64,000 nucleotides of DNA from Fragilariopsis cylindrus CCMP1102. Taxonomy: Eukaryota > Bacillariophyta > Bacillariophyceae > Bacillariales > Bacillariaceae. A program made the position numbers and the translations under genes. The notes beneath the pieces are model-generated. The model searched no databases, was not told where the DNA came from, and saw only the letters and a program-made list of their open reading frames with translations. The stretch lies in assembly GCA_900095095.1 (NCBI GenBank), contig FMBT01000386.1, positions 62,001 through 126,000 of the forward strand, given 5' to 3'. Within the stretch, counting starts at the first letter, position 1, and each line of letters begins with the position of its first letter. This document shows, in pieces, positions 22,545 through 34,704 of the stretch.

Positions 22545-23826
22545 ATGAGAGCCATTCCAAAGATATCAATGGCTTTCGTACCGTATCTGTTCTCGACGAA
22601 ACGCTTCCCCTATGTGTTATCGTTAGCAAATACAGGCTCATCAAGGTCAGTATCTTTTCATGGTAACACTTCATTCCGACCTGCTGATCAAAATGTAGAA
22701 ATACCTCCTGATCCTAAATCGTTATCGAACAATTTGGACGAAGATGTTTCCAAGGTGAGCAAGTCTCCCGTCGTCTTTTTTTCTCCTTTGCAAATATTCC
22801 TCCTTTTGAAAGATTCTAACATACAAGAACACTATTCATGCATGTATGACGTATACCGAATAGCTGAAACAATGGTTCGAAGGAAAGAATAATATTTTAT
22901 GTCTAACAGGAGCTGGAATATCAACAGAATCAGGTATTCCAGATTATCGAGGACATAATGGCTCGTACCATATAGGTCATCAGCCGATGATTAACGATCA
23001 ATTCATAAAACATCATAAGATGCGACAAAGATATTGGGGTCGTTCTATAATTGGGTGGCGAGAATTTTCAATGTCTTCCCCTAATGAAGGCCACAATGCG
23101 TTATCAAAACTAGAAAAGTTAGGAAAGATAGGAGTGATGTTTGAAGATAGTTCTGAGTATTACAAAACTGATTGTGAGGATTCAGAATTGGACTGGACAT
23201 TCTCGGCGGGATATCAGAAACATACAATAATTACACAAAACGTCGATGGACTTCATCGCAAAGCGGGAAATAATGGTAAACATGTTACAGAATTACATGG
23301 AAAACATGACCGTATAGTTTGTATGACATGTGGGACGTACCGTTGTCGTCTTGATTTTCATAATGAACTAGATGAACTGAATGCTTCCTGGCTCAAAGAT
23401 CAATTGTCGGATATATCCGATAGTAGAGAAAAATCAGAACAACTACGGCCTGATGGTGATGCATTCATTCGGAGAGAGGATTACGATGACATTGTGATCC
23501 CATCATGTTCAGAATGCGGTAATGGCAAATCATCAGAGAATGGATTTTACAAACCCGACGTAGTTTTCTTTGGAGATACTGTGCCAAAACATAGAGTGAA
23601 CCGATGCTACGGCGCCGTGGATGCATCCGATGGCCTCCTTTGTATTGGATCTTCTTTAGCGGTTCATTCAGCATATAGATTTGTACAACGAGCTGCAGCC
23701 AAGAAGATACCCATTGCCATCTTGAATGTTGGAGAAACTCGAGCTGAAGTCAATGGCCTGGATTTGTTAAAGATCGAAGCACCAGCTGGGCCCACTCTCA
23801 GTAGACTAGTGGAAGCCTTTGAATAA
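22545..23826 (+). CDS. SIRT4: Class II sirtuin, SIRT4-like NAD-dependent deacylase/lipoamidase
   Basis: Two exons: 22545-22754 and 22864-23826, with a GTGAGC...AATAG intron of 109 nt. Splicing restores 'LKQWFEGKNNILCL' then 'TGAGISTESGIPDYRG', and gives about 390 residues. All sirtuin blocks are present: GAGIS and PDYR (NAD binding), 'ITQNVDGLH' and 'TELHG' (catalytic His), zinc pairs 'CMTC' and 'CSEC', 'KPDVVFFGDTVP', 'GSSLAVHSAYRF' and 'PIAILNVGETRAE'. The pattern 'MRQRYWGRSIIGWREF' and the GDTVP block match the SIRT4 class. Mitochondrial SIRT4 proteins act as lipoamidase, deacylase or ADP-ribosyltransferase. The first 40 residues (MRAIPKIS...FSTKRFPYVL) are basic and hydrophobic, consistent with a mitochondrial presequence. 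An insertion of about 25 acidic residues sits before ITQNVD. No frame break. Confidence 0.92.
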
Positions 23827-24125
23827 TTCGAACAAAACAATTAGATCGATATAATTTTACAGTGCTGTAGCTTTGCTTTAGATTAAGAAAATATGTAGTA
23901 TTAGCTTCCGTTATAACACATAACATATCATGCACCATGATGTACCATGGACTGATCGTCCTCTAGTAACGAGTGAAGATAAAAGTGATGTAGTCTTAAC
24001 TGGCAATATAGAACTAGTATTCTACTACTACAGTGTAGCTAGAATGCAGAGCAAATCAATTCATTATTTCTACCATGAACATCGCAGTACAATGCACAGA
24101 GAGTCGGAATTTCCTAAAATTAAGC

Positions 24126-26248
24126 TTAAGCACTACCATCGTCGTCTGAATCACTATCCACAGCGACGTGACTAGCTCTTTTCAAAACAATACGATTTGG
24201 AGCCAAGTCAGGGAATTCGTCAGGGAATTCGTCCTCCGAATCCTCCATAACTTGCTTATCATCCACATCATTGGTCTTCTTTTTCTTTAAGGGTGAGGTG
24301 TTCATGTCTACTGTTTCAGCCTTTTCGTTTTCGCTCTTACTCCCGTCACCTCGTTTCCGTCTTTTTCGCTTTGATTCGCCATCATTCTGTTTGATCCCCC
24401 CAGGAACTAGTGCTACCAAATTCGGATCTACCCATGCCTTGCATGAACGAAGGAGTTCCACAACATCGTTTGCCATTGGTGCCATTTCCCTATTAAAGAA
24501 ACTGTAGACAGTAGCATTCGAAGTAGTATCTTTTTGATCATCGCCAACGCGCCCACTAACCTTATTCCTTCCTGCTCTACCGCAGCGATGGACGTACTAA
24601 TAATGTTTTATGTCGAACGAAAAAATGAATATTAGAAATTGCGACAAGATGCGTACCTGTAGCAAATTATAGTCAAGTCATATTCACGCTCGATGTTATT
24701 CTAACATACCTGTTCAAGGGATCCCGGAAAATCATAATTTATAATGTATTCTACACTTTTGATATGAATACCTCTCGCAACGACGTCAGTCGCTAGTAGA
24801 ATAGGACATTTTCCACATCGGAACAAATTCAGTTGTGACTCTCTTTTCTGTTGACTCATTTGACTGTGTAGGGCGATTCCCTGGATATTATCTTTTCGTA
24901 ACAAATCGTGAACATCTAGTTGAAGAAAAACAGCACGACAATTCATATGGTGAGTTACAAAATATATGATTTCAAAAAAGTCAATAAGTCATTCGCCGTA
25001 TCATCGCTAAAATATGGCCGATAGATGAAACTCACATTGTAAGGTCTTGATGCGACCAAAAAATATAATCAAAAGACCATTTCGTCTACTTCCTCCTTCT
25101 TTTTCAACCTTGCGTATTTTGTTGATTGTTGTCATTAATTTCTTCGGCTTTTTATGATTGGAACAAACGTGTAGTGTCTGAGTTATGTTAGCGGGAATGG
25201 TGGACAAATCCAAAGGTCCTCGACGTTCTTTAGCTTTGTCGACTTTTTCGTCGTCGTCTTTTGTCGAAGCATCGTCTTTGGCAGCAGGATCCTTCGCTAC
25301 CGATTCTTTCCCAACTGTCACGGTATCTACTTTTACTGTAGCTCTAGGTAGATCAATCCAATCATTGCATTTCTCAACTGCTCGTCGTGGCAACGTTGCA
25401 GAAAATAAACACTGCTTATCCAACTGAGTAGATTTTTCCTTCAAGAAATTAACTATAAGATCTACTTGTTGTGACATATCATTTTTAGTAGCCATCTGGT
25501 CCGCTTCATCAATTACTAAATACCGTGTAGACTCAAACAAACGTTGAATACTTTTATTCGGAACGGCTTCATTACCACTTCCATCTTTATCTCCAATCCC
25601 CAAAAGATCAATCAGTCGTAGTGGTGTTGCAGCCACGATCAACTGAGAATTCTTACTCAATGAATCAATCTGTTCCTCCCGATCCATACCCCCATAGATT
25701 GCCAAAGCTACTATTTTATCTGTTTTTCCAGAAAGTTTGTTTGCTGATTTTGCCACTGCCTTTAAGACTTTAGAAACTTGGAGTGCTAGCTCTCTCGTTG
25801 GAACCAATACCAACCCATGTACGTAGCGACGGCTCTTCTTCCCTTTAACTAACGCACATGAATCAACCATCGGTACAGTGTATCCTAAGGTTTTACCACT
25901 ACCTGTTGTTGCAATTGCAATTAGATTCAATACGTTCTTCTTCGTTTTTGAGTTACTCAACTTTAATATAGGCCACGATTGTAGTTGAATGGGTGTTGGA
26001 CTCCATTTATCATTAGCGCCTGATTTCGACAGCAATTTCTTAAAAGTATGCTTTGCGAGTTTGATTAACGAATCATCATCGGTCTCGTCAATTTCTCCTT
26101 TAAGGCAGGACTCTAGATAAGGATCTGGTAAAATTGTGTCGTGTGGAGAATTGGTGGTCGTTGAAACAAATTTAGCTGTAAGACCAAGATGACGTCGGAG
26201 TTTTGTGCCAGGGTCCATCACACTCTCCATTCTCTCACTTTCGTCCAT
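24126..26248 (-). CDS. DEAD-box RNA helicase
   Basis: The start at 26248 gives 'MDESERMESVMDPGTKLRR'. Motifs in order: Q-like 'WSPTPIQLQSWPIL', Walker A 'ATTGSGKT', Ia 'VPTRELA', 'YGGMDREEQ', Ib-like 'VAATPLRL', II 'VIDEADQM', III 'SATLPRR', 'IIFFGRIKT', 'LHSQMSQQKRE', V 'ATDVVARGIHI', VI 'YVHRCGRAGRNK'. Motif VI is restored by a GTATGT...TTATTAG intron at 24597-24709. The link between the two RecA-like domains at about 24950-25030 is unresolved; a frame change occurs there, probably in TTTT and T6 runs, or an intron is missed. An acidic/basic linker ('KDDASTKDDDEK') sits in front of domain 2, and the C-terminus is Lys- and Asp-rich ('KRKRRKRGDG'), typical of nucleolar ribosome-assembly helicases. 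The precise subfamily is not clear. Confidence 0.9.
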
Positions 26249-26652
26249 CCTTTACTGGCTATTTTCTTTTTGGTTGACCTGTGACGCTTGACAGAAATCG
26301 AAATGATATAATGCGAAGTATGATGAAGTGAACACTCTTAGTTTTTGAGAATGTAAATTTAAAAATTGAAATTCTAAAATCATAAACGTACAACGGACAG
26401 GAATGTTTCGTATAACTTCAACCTTAATGCGTGCACTGTAGAACTTATTCTTCAGTCCAGTCCCGTTAAAGCTCCACCATTCGATCAGCCAAAATCCTCT
26501 CATTCTTCAATAACTCATAAGGAGTGTGTTGATGGGTCTGATGTGGAGATTGTCTGCTTCATCGAAATCGATCGAAATCGAAAGGACTAAGACGACGACG
26601 ACATACTGACCTGCGTTACCAGTATTGAGTTGAATTTGCCATCGGTGTTATC
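26249..26652. promoter_or_regulatory. Divergent promoter region, helicase / TRCF-like gene
   Basis: Some 404 bases separate the oppositely directed starts of the DEAD-box helicase and the TRCF-like gene. Both promoters should lie here. No TATA-like or other defined element could be assigned with confidence. Confidence 0.5.
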
Positions 26653-29600
26653 TTGCTATTTCGAGTTTCCGTTCCGATAAACGACAACAATATAATGGCA
26701 TTATGCTGCCGTCGTCGATGCCATGATCGAGGCGATGACAATACTAAGATCATCATTACTTCTTTGTCGATATTTGCATTTTTGTGTTGCTGTTGGTCGA
26801 CGACGATATGTATCGTCCCCGTCACGACCGCATTCGTTACTACTAGAAGTGACATTCGTATGTTGTCATCGGAATCGAATTCAAATGTTGCATCACACAA
26901 AACTTCAAGACGGAATGGTATCATTCATTTGAATAATAACAATAACAATATTGGTAGGAGAGGGATTCTTCTGCCGCTACAATCTCAAGCACAAGATAAT
27001 GAAACACAAAAGCCAGAAAAGAAAGAAAATCCAGCAGGATTACGACCTGATACTCGAATTGATTTTGGATCGGAACAAGGTCTCGAAGAGGACGAAGACG
27101 ACCTCGACGATGAAGATATCCAATATCAGAATGATCGAATTAATCGCGAAAAAGTAGTTGAAAAAGTATTGGATGAACAAGATAAGGAATTTAAGGAGGA
27201 ACGCAGAAGACAAGTTTGGGGTGAGTTTGCTGATGCTAAATCGAAAGAGGATATCCTGAAGGTAAAACAATCACTGAAGGAAAAAATCGACAAGGAAAAT
27301 GCATTCAAATCGATGCTTGCTAAGCAACAGGGCGTTGAGATGGAGGTTCTAGAAGCACCCGAAGGTGGAGATGGGAGCTTCTTTGACGTTGATGGTGGGA
27401 ACATTCAAATCAAGTCAGGGACTGGAGGAACAAAGTGGTACGATGGAATGGACGAGGAATTGAAACAGGAATGGGCCGCAATGGATGGTAAAGATAATGA
27501 TAGTGAGGGCGACGATGAACCTGACGGAGAAGAGTCTGCCATAACAGATACAGTTGCAATCAACGGGAAAATCGTATCTCGTGAGACTATGAAAGGAGTA
27601 CGAGTGGGTAGTGCTGGTGGTTGGGAACTTGAAGTCTTTCCTGGTGATTTTGTCGTTCATCGCAAATACGGTATCGGAAGATTTGAAAAGACCTGTTCAA
27701 CTCCTCGTACAAAGTTAACGCCAGATGAGGTTAAAGCACGAGATGATAGAAGAAAGGAGTTGATGACAACTCAATTGAAAGAGATGACGGTAGGAACTCC
27801 ACAGCAGAAAATTCAACAAATTCAGTCCAAATTCGGCACAATAGAGGATACAGATACAGTTTCTAATCCACAAGTTACTGTTCTTGAGATAACCTATGCA
27901 GATGGTATAGTTCATGTTCCTGTAGATAGAGCGTATCGACTGAGTCGTTATCGTGCCGGTGATGCAGCAGTGAAACCTAGACTATCAAAAGTTAGAGGAG
28001 ATCAATGGCGAAATGCTAGAAAGAAAGTGGAAGCATCAACTTTGGAGTTGGCCCAAGATGTTTTAGCTCTGTATGCTACCCGTGAGACGCTCCAGAGACA
28101 GCCCTTTGATCCTGACAATGAAGGTAAGGTAAAAGAATTTGAAAAGACGTTTAGATTTGAACCAACCAGCGATCAAAATAAATGCTTTGAAGATGTGGAG
28201 AATGACATGGTATGGAGATCCCGTCCCATGGATCGGTTGATATGCGGAGATGTAGGGTAAGTTTTGATATCATCATATATACAAGGTGCAAGTGTGTTTG
28301 TTTGTTTGTTTGTTTGTTTATTTGTTTGTTTGTTTGTTTCTCAACATACTCAAAATCAATAATATCGTCCTGTCTCGTTCTATCAATAAGATTCGGAAAG
28401 ACCGAAGTAGCAATACGCGCTTTGTTTCGTACCGTCACCAATGGCCGTCAATCTGCGATGCTTGCGCCTACCGGTGTGCTGGCTTCTCAGCACTTCAAGA
28501 ATATTTGTAAACGTGTCGGGGAAGATTCTGAATACGGTTTCCGGGTCGGATTACTGCGAGGCGGAATGACCGCAAATACTAAAGTTGGTAGGGAAATAAG
28601 AGGGAAAATCGAAGATGGCCATTTTGATATCATTATAGGGACTCATGCTCTTTTATCTAAGTCTCTTAAATTTAAAGATTTGGGACTTCTTGTTGTTGAT
28701 GAAGAACAAAGATTTGGTGTGAAGCAAAAAGAGCGCCTAAAACTAATTTGCGAAGGGGTAGATGTTCTTACATTAAGTGCAACTCCGATCCCGCGAACTC
28801 TACAGATGTCTCTTAGTGGAATCCGAGACACATCTACCATTCGAACACCACCACCAATGAGAAAAGCAACTAAGACGTACGTTCAAAGTTTTGACAAGGA
28901 GGTGATAAAAAAAGCGATCGGCAAAGAACTTGAACGTGGTGGCCAGTGCTATTACGTAGTACCTCGTATTGCCATGATTGCAGAGGCGGAAGAAACCATA
29001 AGGGAGTGCTTTCCAGATATCACTGTCATTCAGGCGCACGGTAGAATGGGTCGGAACAAAGCCGAAGAAAATGTAAGCACGTTTGCAGAAGGGGGTATTG
29101 ATGTCTTACTTGCAACTACTGTTATCGAAAATGGTGTTGATATTCCTACTGTGAATACGATTATCATCCAAGATAGTCAGAACTTTGGTATGTCAACCCT
29201 ATACCAGCTTCGTGGTCGAGTAGGACGTTCTGACCTACAAGGATATTCTTACTTCCTTCATAATGAAGATAAAGTTACTGAACAGTCAGTCATGAGGCTC
29301 CAAGCTATAGGAGAATTGAACGAGTTAGGTTCAGGTTTCGATGTTGCCAATAGAGATTTAGAGATTCGTGGAGCAGGTTCTTTACTTGGTACGGAACAAA
29401 GTGGAGCAGCAGCAAGGGTTGGCTTTGACCTGTACATGCGCATGCTGAAAAAATCTATTCGACAACTGAGAGGTCTTGATCTTCCTCTAGTACCTCGAAC
29501 GAACGTTCTTCTTCCGAAAGGACAAGGTAGCATGGAGGTCAAGAAGAGAGATGAGGAGTCCGGAAAAATTGTCTCAGTCCACGCGTTTCAAATACCGGAA

Positions 29601-30356
29601 GATTATATGCCTGACGCAGATCAAAGACAAATTGCAGAGACAGCTGTTAGATTATCTGAGAGCTCTGCCAGATTGGTCGAGCTAACCAATGTGTGGAAAG
29701 ATGAGTATGGCCCTCTTCCTGCTACTCTCCAGGCCAAGCTCAAGATTATGCATCTTCATGCTTGTACTCGTCGTCTTGGTATTGATGTGATCGGTTTGGT
29801 GGACAATGGGGAGGGCCGTATAGACTGTGTCATGCGATCAACCGGACTCAGACCCAGACATTGGGGAACGATCTTGCCTATGTTACCAAAAGGCGTTTCT
29901 CCGAAAGGTTTGAATGTGGCATTCCCAGCGCGCTTCACTATGTCAGGAGATGACGAAGAAGTTGTGGGCGGGAAAAAAGTTGATCTTAAGAATCTACTAG
30001 AAGATCCTAGTCTTGACGAAGACAGTGACAGATGGGATTCTATGGACGAAGAGGAAGTTGAGGCAATGAAGGAGATAGCATCGGCGTATAATATAAAGAA
30101 AATGTCTGAAATTGACGCTGAACTTCATCCTCGATTTGTAATGAAGAATTTTGGGAGCGGTCCCAAAGCAGCAGATAACTTACTCAAGGTTCTATTGCCG
30201 ATTGCAAGAGCTGTTTTTATAAAGCAAGAGGAAGAAAAAGAAAACGCTAAACAAGCAGTAGAACTCCGCGATAAGAGACAACTATTGGCGCAACGCAAGA
30301 AAAAAGGTGACGAAAAGGAAACACGGAAATTCGGTATGAACACAATAAATCAATAA
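26653..30356 (+). CDS. mfd: Plastid-targeted transcription-repair coupling factor-like translocase (Mfd-like), UvrB-like region absent
   Basis: Two exons, 26653-28256 and 28391-30356; the GTAAGT...AATAAG intron contains a TTTG array. Splicing recreates Walker A 'GDVGFGKTEVAIRAL'. The protein is about 1189 residues. The N-terminus has a hydrophobic signal ('SLSIFAFLCCCWSTTICIV') followed by 'VPVTTAFVTTRSD', a plastid-type cleavage motif; a start at 26695 is also possible. An acidic region precedes a CarD/RID domain ('FPGDFVVHRKYGIGRFEKT', 'YADGIVHVPVDRAYRLSRY'), the RNA polymerase-binding module of Mfd. Then follow the RecG-type translocase motifs 'VVDEEQRFGV', 'TLSATPIPRTLQMSL', 'VIENGVDIPTVNTIIIQD' and 'YQLRGRVGRS', and a TRCF-type C-terminal domain. 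The UvrB-like/UvrA-binding front half of bacterial Mfd is missing, as I recall for plant chloroplast relatives. It probably displaces stalled plastid RNA polymerase. Confidence 0.92.
28290..28340. repeat. TTTG tetranucleotide array inside intron
   Basis: About twelve TTTG units, one altered, inside the single intron of the TRCF-like gene. A similar TTTG array occurs at 31077-31138. Confidence 0.9.
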
Positions 30357-31621
30357 CATGAGATAGACGAATGCAAATAATTATTTTATAAAACTTAATA
30401 AAATCAGTTTTGGCTACATCAACGTGTGTATGCGGATATGCATAAGTATTTGGTTTTCTAATTTTAAAAAGTGTAGACGTCGGTATCGTAACGAGGGAGT
30501 TTAGTTTATCAATAATAGGGCATTATGAGCGCAATCTATTTTATTTTTGAACCGTCTTTGTCGTTCGTTGTCGTCATTGACGGTACCGTTTACACCCCCC
30601 CCCCCCCTTCTCCACGGTCGTGTTCCTTGTCGATTATTTATCTGTTGTCATCGTCATCGTTTTCAAAACAAGACAAAAACTGTCGTCGTTTGTTAAATCA
30701 AACAAAAATCACCGTCATAACCTCCCATTTTTAAAACAATTAAAAAGCACGAGTTAAAGTAGACGAAGACACATAAGTCGAAATAAAGGAAATCGGAAGT
30801 CATCATCATCATCATCATGGTTAGACTGCTATAACCGACGACAGTACGTTGATAACCATCGATAATAAGTTGTTGGGTAGCGACCATCTTGTTCAGGAAA
30901 TAAACTGTAGCCTGCTGATGATACTTGGTAGCTTGAAGAGTTACATTGCCTTCTCAATCTAACCGCATACGACAGGCTTGTTGTTCTTGTTCTAGCTGTT
31001 TCTTCTCGTCGTCGATCTTGGAGATACTATGGTTTGCTACTGCTGGCTTGTTGAAGCTAGAAGGTGGTAGCGGTTATTTGTTTGTTTGTTTGTTTGTTGT
31101 TTGTTTGTTTGTTTTTTGTTTGTTTGTTTGTTTGTTTTGCGATGGAGAAGCTTTCTTCTTTCTTATTCGTATTATATCTCTGTAGAGCTTGTGTTTTAAG
31201 ATCTAGTTGTTTGATACCAAGTTTATTACCAATAGTCTTTGAGAAACATTTTTCATTTTTTGAGTTGATTTTGAGCAAAACCTCAAATTATTTCTTCGAT
31301 CCCGCATTTTCTTACTTGTCTATAATTCCCCCGTTTCGTTTCACATTTGGCCCCTCAATGTGTTGACACGTCATATTCGAATATCGCGGTACTTTTCGAC
31401 AAACTGACGCCATCCTCCCTGCGCCATCCATCACTTTTTTTTCTAGGTTTCTTATCTGTACTTACTTCTCATTCGCTTTGTTGGGCAAGGCAATCTTCAT
31501 GAATGTTCGATGATCGATCTGCCACCACCCATAAATACGATAAGCAGAGATACAATCTTCTTTGTGGCCTTCAGGCGTGGACAGAGACTACAATCATACT
31601 GATCGTAAAAGGTTACCGACT
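30357..31621. other. Gene-poor region with homopolymer and TTTG repeats
   Basis: Holds a poly-C run of about 13 (30595-30607), an ATC run near 30803-30818, and a long TTTG array at 31077-31138. Open frames crossing the TTTG array translate to repeated CLFV and are artefacts. No gene is supported. Confidence 0.55.
31077..31138. repeat. Interrupted TTTG array
   Basis: About fifteen TTTG units with two small interruptions, the same unit as in the TRCF-like intron 2.7 kb upstream. Confidence 0.9.
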
Positions 31622-31792
31622 ATGCGATTTACGTCATATCTTTACCTCCCTTCTTGTCGTATATTGCTGAGCTTTTTGGTGATTCTTCAGGGTGTCGAGG
31701 TTTTCTCTTGGAATGTTGCGCCCAATCCTGTCATCGCGACGACTAACGTAAAAACAAGCAGTGGCTTCAGTTCTGCCTTTCTCGTCATATGA
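31622..31792 (+). CDS. Possible small secreted protein or first exon
   Basis: A 56-residue frame from ATG 31622 starts with basic 'MRFTSYLYLPSCR', then a hydrophobic core 'ILLSFLVILQGVEVFS', then a short polar tail 'WNVAPNPVIATT' with the stop at 31792. This has the shape of a signal peptide plus a short mature part, or the first exon of a plastid preprotein ('VEVFSW'). No downstream exon on this strand is evident before the convergent gene at 31976. There is no known homologue that I can name. Confidence 0.3.
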   Translation: MRFTSYLYLPSCRILLSFLVILQGVEVFSWNVAPNPVIATTNVKTSSGFSSAFLVI

Positions 31793-31975
31793 TGAAAGGA
31801 AAATATTATTGTTGTGGTATGTAAAAAACGATCTACAGTTATATCTACGAATGTAATAATGGTTGTTTGTCTATAGTTTGTTAAAGTAACATCCGGGTGC
31901 AGTTACAATTGTTAATTATTTATTGCACAAGTACCATCCGTTCTGCACATTTACTCAACCAAACACAACCGAAGC

Positions 31976-32496
31976 CTAATGCTGCAAATTAAGTAGAGTT
32001 GAGACACCATGTAACATACCAAACGTTTTCGATAATGCTTTTAATTGTGGATCATTTGCTTTTTTAGGATCAGTTGGACGGAGCTGACCAATTTCCATGC
32101 CCCGTCCCTAATCGTTTTTCTACGGCATGTCGTTGATACATCACTCGTGTCGTTGCTGGTTCGAAATAGAACAGATTTATTAGTATACATGCCAGTATCA
32201 CAATTAAGCTATAAGGAATAGTGGTAGTAGCACTCGCACTCGCAGTAGTCGTATTAGAAGTAGAAGACAATAAATCTCCACTCGTTCCGATAGCAATTAT
32301 AATTGCTCCCGCAGAAAATAGGAAATAGGCAGGAAAGAGTTTCGATTGGAGACGACCGAATGTATGTCTTGGTAAAGTTTTGAACATCACAATCCCCGCA
32401 GGGAATGAGACCCAGACACTACACCCAAACCACGACGAAAATGCCAGTAGATGAATTAACATCAGACTGTGACTATTCGGACTACCAATATTCAGC

Positions 32497-32542
<46 letters not shown>

Positions 32543-32640
32543 GAGGAAAACCACGTACATCCTGCAAGAACAGTCGCTAAGATGAAAGCACGGACAACTT
32601 GTTTGTTCCCCGTCGGTGCAGTACTAGAAACATCGGACAT
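31976..32640 (-). CDS. TMEM205-like (DUF4149) membrane protein
   Basis: The core 'HLLAFSSWFGCSVWVSFPAG' followed by 'MFKTLPRHTFGRLQSKLFP' is the TMEM205/DUF4149 signature, then two more hydrophobic segments and 'NLFYFEPATTRVMYQRHAVE'. A frame change in a GGG run near 32103 leads to the expected family end 'LKALSKTFGMLHGVSTLLNL', stopping at 31976-31978. The N-terminus is uncertain because a GAC/CGT trinucleotide run (about 32499-32540) reads as poly-Arg in one frame and poly-Ser in another. The ATG at 32640 ('MSDVSSTAPTGNKQVV') gives a plausible extra membrane segment but requires a frame change in that run; the conservative start is the Met near 32460. TMEM205 proteins are small multi-pass membrane proteins; their transport role is not firmly known. 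Confidence 0.75.
32499..32541. repeat. GAC trinucleotide run within the TMEM205-like gene
   Basis: About fourteen GAC units on the + strand. On the gene strand they encode Arg, Ser or Val runs depending on the frame, so the run decides how the N-terminus is read. Confidence 0.85.
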
Positions 32641-33352
32641 ACTATTGCTGGAGTATTGTTGGAATATTGCAGATAATCACGTAAATCGGTAAACTCTCTC
32701 TCTTCCTCTCTGTCCTCTCTGGTGTTCGATAATGGTGATCTGGAGGTTTCCTAAAGACTCAACACTGCTGTTATGCAACTGTACTGCACGCGGTTGAGCC
32801 TCTTCTTTTACAATTCTGTCTTTTCTTTTTGCCTTCGTGTTGTTGACTCACTCATAACAACAATTGTTGTTTTGAGTGAGTCCAGGGGTAATAAATTATT
32901 ACCCCCATTGCATGAGTCAGTGTTGCTGGTCCACGACTGGGATCACCTAAAATGTCACTCGAAGGTACTATAGGACCTATGTATATAGGTAGGACTACCA
33001 TATGTAGTATACATATCATAATATATTATACAGTAAAGAACACCCAAAAGAAGAAGAATAAGAAGTAGTTCTGTGAAAGTGCACCAATCGCAATTTTAGG
33101 TATCTTCTTAAAATCTAATTCGATTGGAAAAAGACCTCTCAATACAAGAAAGAATTTCTATATGCACTGCTAGTAGCAGAGTGGAGATGGAAAGAGTTGA
33201 GACGAAGTTGGGACGGAAAGGAAGACGGGGGAAAATTATCCTATGCTCACGACGACATAAAATAAAATTTATATAAAGATACCACGAGTGTGTATTGTAG
33301 AGAGATAGTGAATCGACCAGTCACCTGAGATTATTCGCAACGATCTATCAAG
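32641..33352. promoter_or_regulatory. Divergent upstream region
   Basis: About 710 bases lie between the TMEM205-like gene (leftward) and an unknown membrane protein gene (rightward). A pyrimidine-rich stretch is at 32695-32725. No gene or defined element is seen. Confidence 0.45.
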
Positions 33353-34520
33353 ATGAGATTACAAGTGTTAAAAGCATCATCCTTGCTATGTTTCCTAAAA
33401 TTGCTGCTGATAGTAAGTCTACTACTTATCCGCTTAAGCGATTGTTTTTTATTGACTGATACAATAACATCGTCATGGGGATAATTTCACCAAAGAGACG
33501 AGGCTATCCTTCGTCGTTTGCTTGTCTATCTCCTACATGCCAACAACATTCGAATCATCAAAGAATATCAAAAAAAGACTGCAGTCATTGCTTTTCATTT
33601 TCTTCGACAACAACGAAACTCGAATTAAACAAGAACAAGAACAATGGGATTATATCTTCACGTTTGTTAAAAGAAAAAGATAAGTCAATTCTATTACGTC
33701 GATTCATACCATTACTAGGAGGTTTATTTCCTCCAGCAACAACAATAATAATAATAATAATCAAAAAGCAATGCTTCCCACAAGATTTGAAACTGCATTT
33801 GTATTGGGGAATAAACAACGTAGAAATCGATGGATAAAAGATATTAGTAAGCAATTTCCATGGATTCCGAAAGATATATTATCAACGTGTGTCGATGAAT
33901 TCGCAATATCATTTGAAAAAATTGCCTCGAAGGATTTGAAGAAATTTCTACGTCGAACAACTCGAAAGCGAAATCTTCGTCGAGGTGGTGGTGGTACTGG
34001 ATTAGATGAGATTCGATCGAAAATTGAAAATGATATTATTCGTAACTTACAGGATCAAACTATTATTCAACAATTACCATTAAAGGGTGATGATAAGAAT
34101 ATGTTATTGATGTATCTTGTTCATATATCATTAGATTATTTTTTTCCTACTGTTCAAATGAATACTGCGTTAACGATAGCCACATCATCGTCGTCGTGGT
34201 TGTCATCCCCCTATACGAAACTTCAAGTGTTAGAACAACAACGTCAGAAAATTATTAATCAATATTCGATGAATGTTTGGCAACTAACTTGGTATCAATT
34301 ACGATATCAATCAGTAAAGAAATCGATCATTGTTGGATTATTGTGTCTGTGGACTGTATATGTATCGTACAAATCATACCAAAGTCATATCGATGTCGTA
34401 CTACAATATTTGTATTCGATTTTATTATTACCATTCATGAGAATATGTATTGAAGGGATTTCAATTATTAAACATTACTCTATGAAATCAATGAAGATAA
34501 TAAAAGTAGTATTAAAGTGA
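33353..34520 (+). CDS. Unknown membrane protein with N-terminal signal
   Basis: The ATG at 33353 opens a strong signal sequence ('LCFLKLLLIVSLLLIRLSDC' then F). After a frame change in a GGGG run near 33477 the protein continues as 'IISPKRRGYPSSFACLSP', and after another in an A5 run near 33764-33768 as 'AMLPTRFETAFVLGNKQRRN'. The central part is basic and alpha-helical ('DLKKFLRRTTRKRNLRR'), then 'LLMYLVHISLDYFFPT'. The C-terminus has hydrophobic segments ('SIIVGLLCLWTVYVSYKSY' and 'YLYSILLLPFMRICIEGISI'). No known domain is recognised. A plastid or secretory-route membrane protein is plausible from the signal. The assignment of the three frames to one gene rests on spacing and composition only. 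Confidence 0.6.
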
Positions 34521-34704
34521 AAGAAAGAAGTAATGAAAGGTAATTTATTTGTGCTGTCTACTAAATTTTTAATATCTCTTGGTACAATTTTTTTTGGCAG
34601 CTTGATATTGCGGCGGCACAGCCTTTAGTATAGTAATTTCTTCAGTGCAGCTAGCTGTCCTAGCTAGGAAGCACTACTAACACTTACTACTGAAGTAGAC
34701 TAGA

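Noticed and set aside
24990-25020. A 29-nt GTGAGT...TTTTAG intron in the helicase gene
   Set aside because: Far shorter than the 109-167 nt introns placed elsewhere, and its use leads to a stop in the following frame. Frame changes in T runs or a missed acceptor explain the site better.
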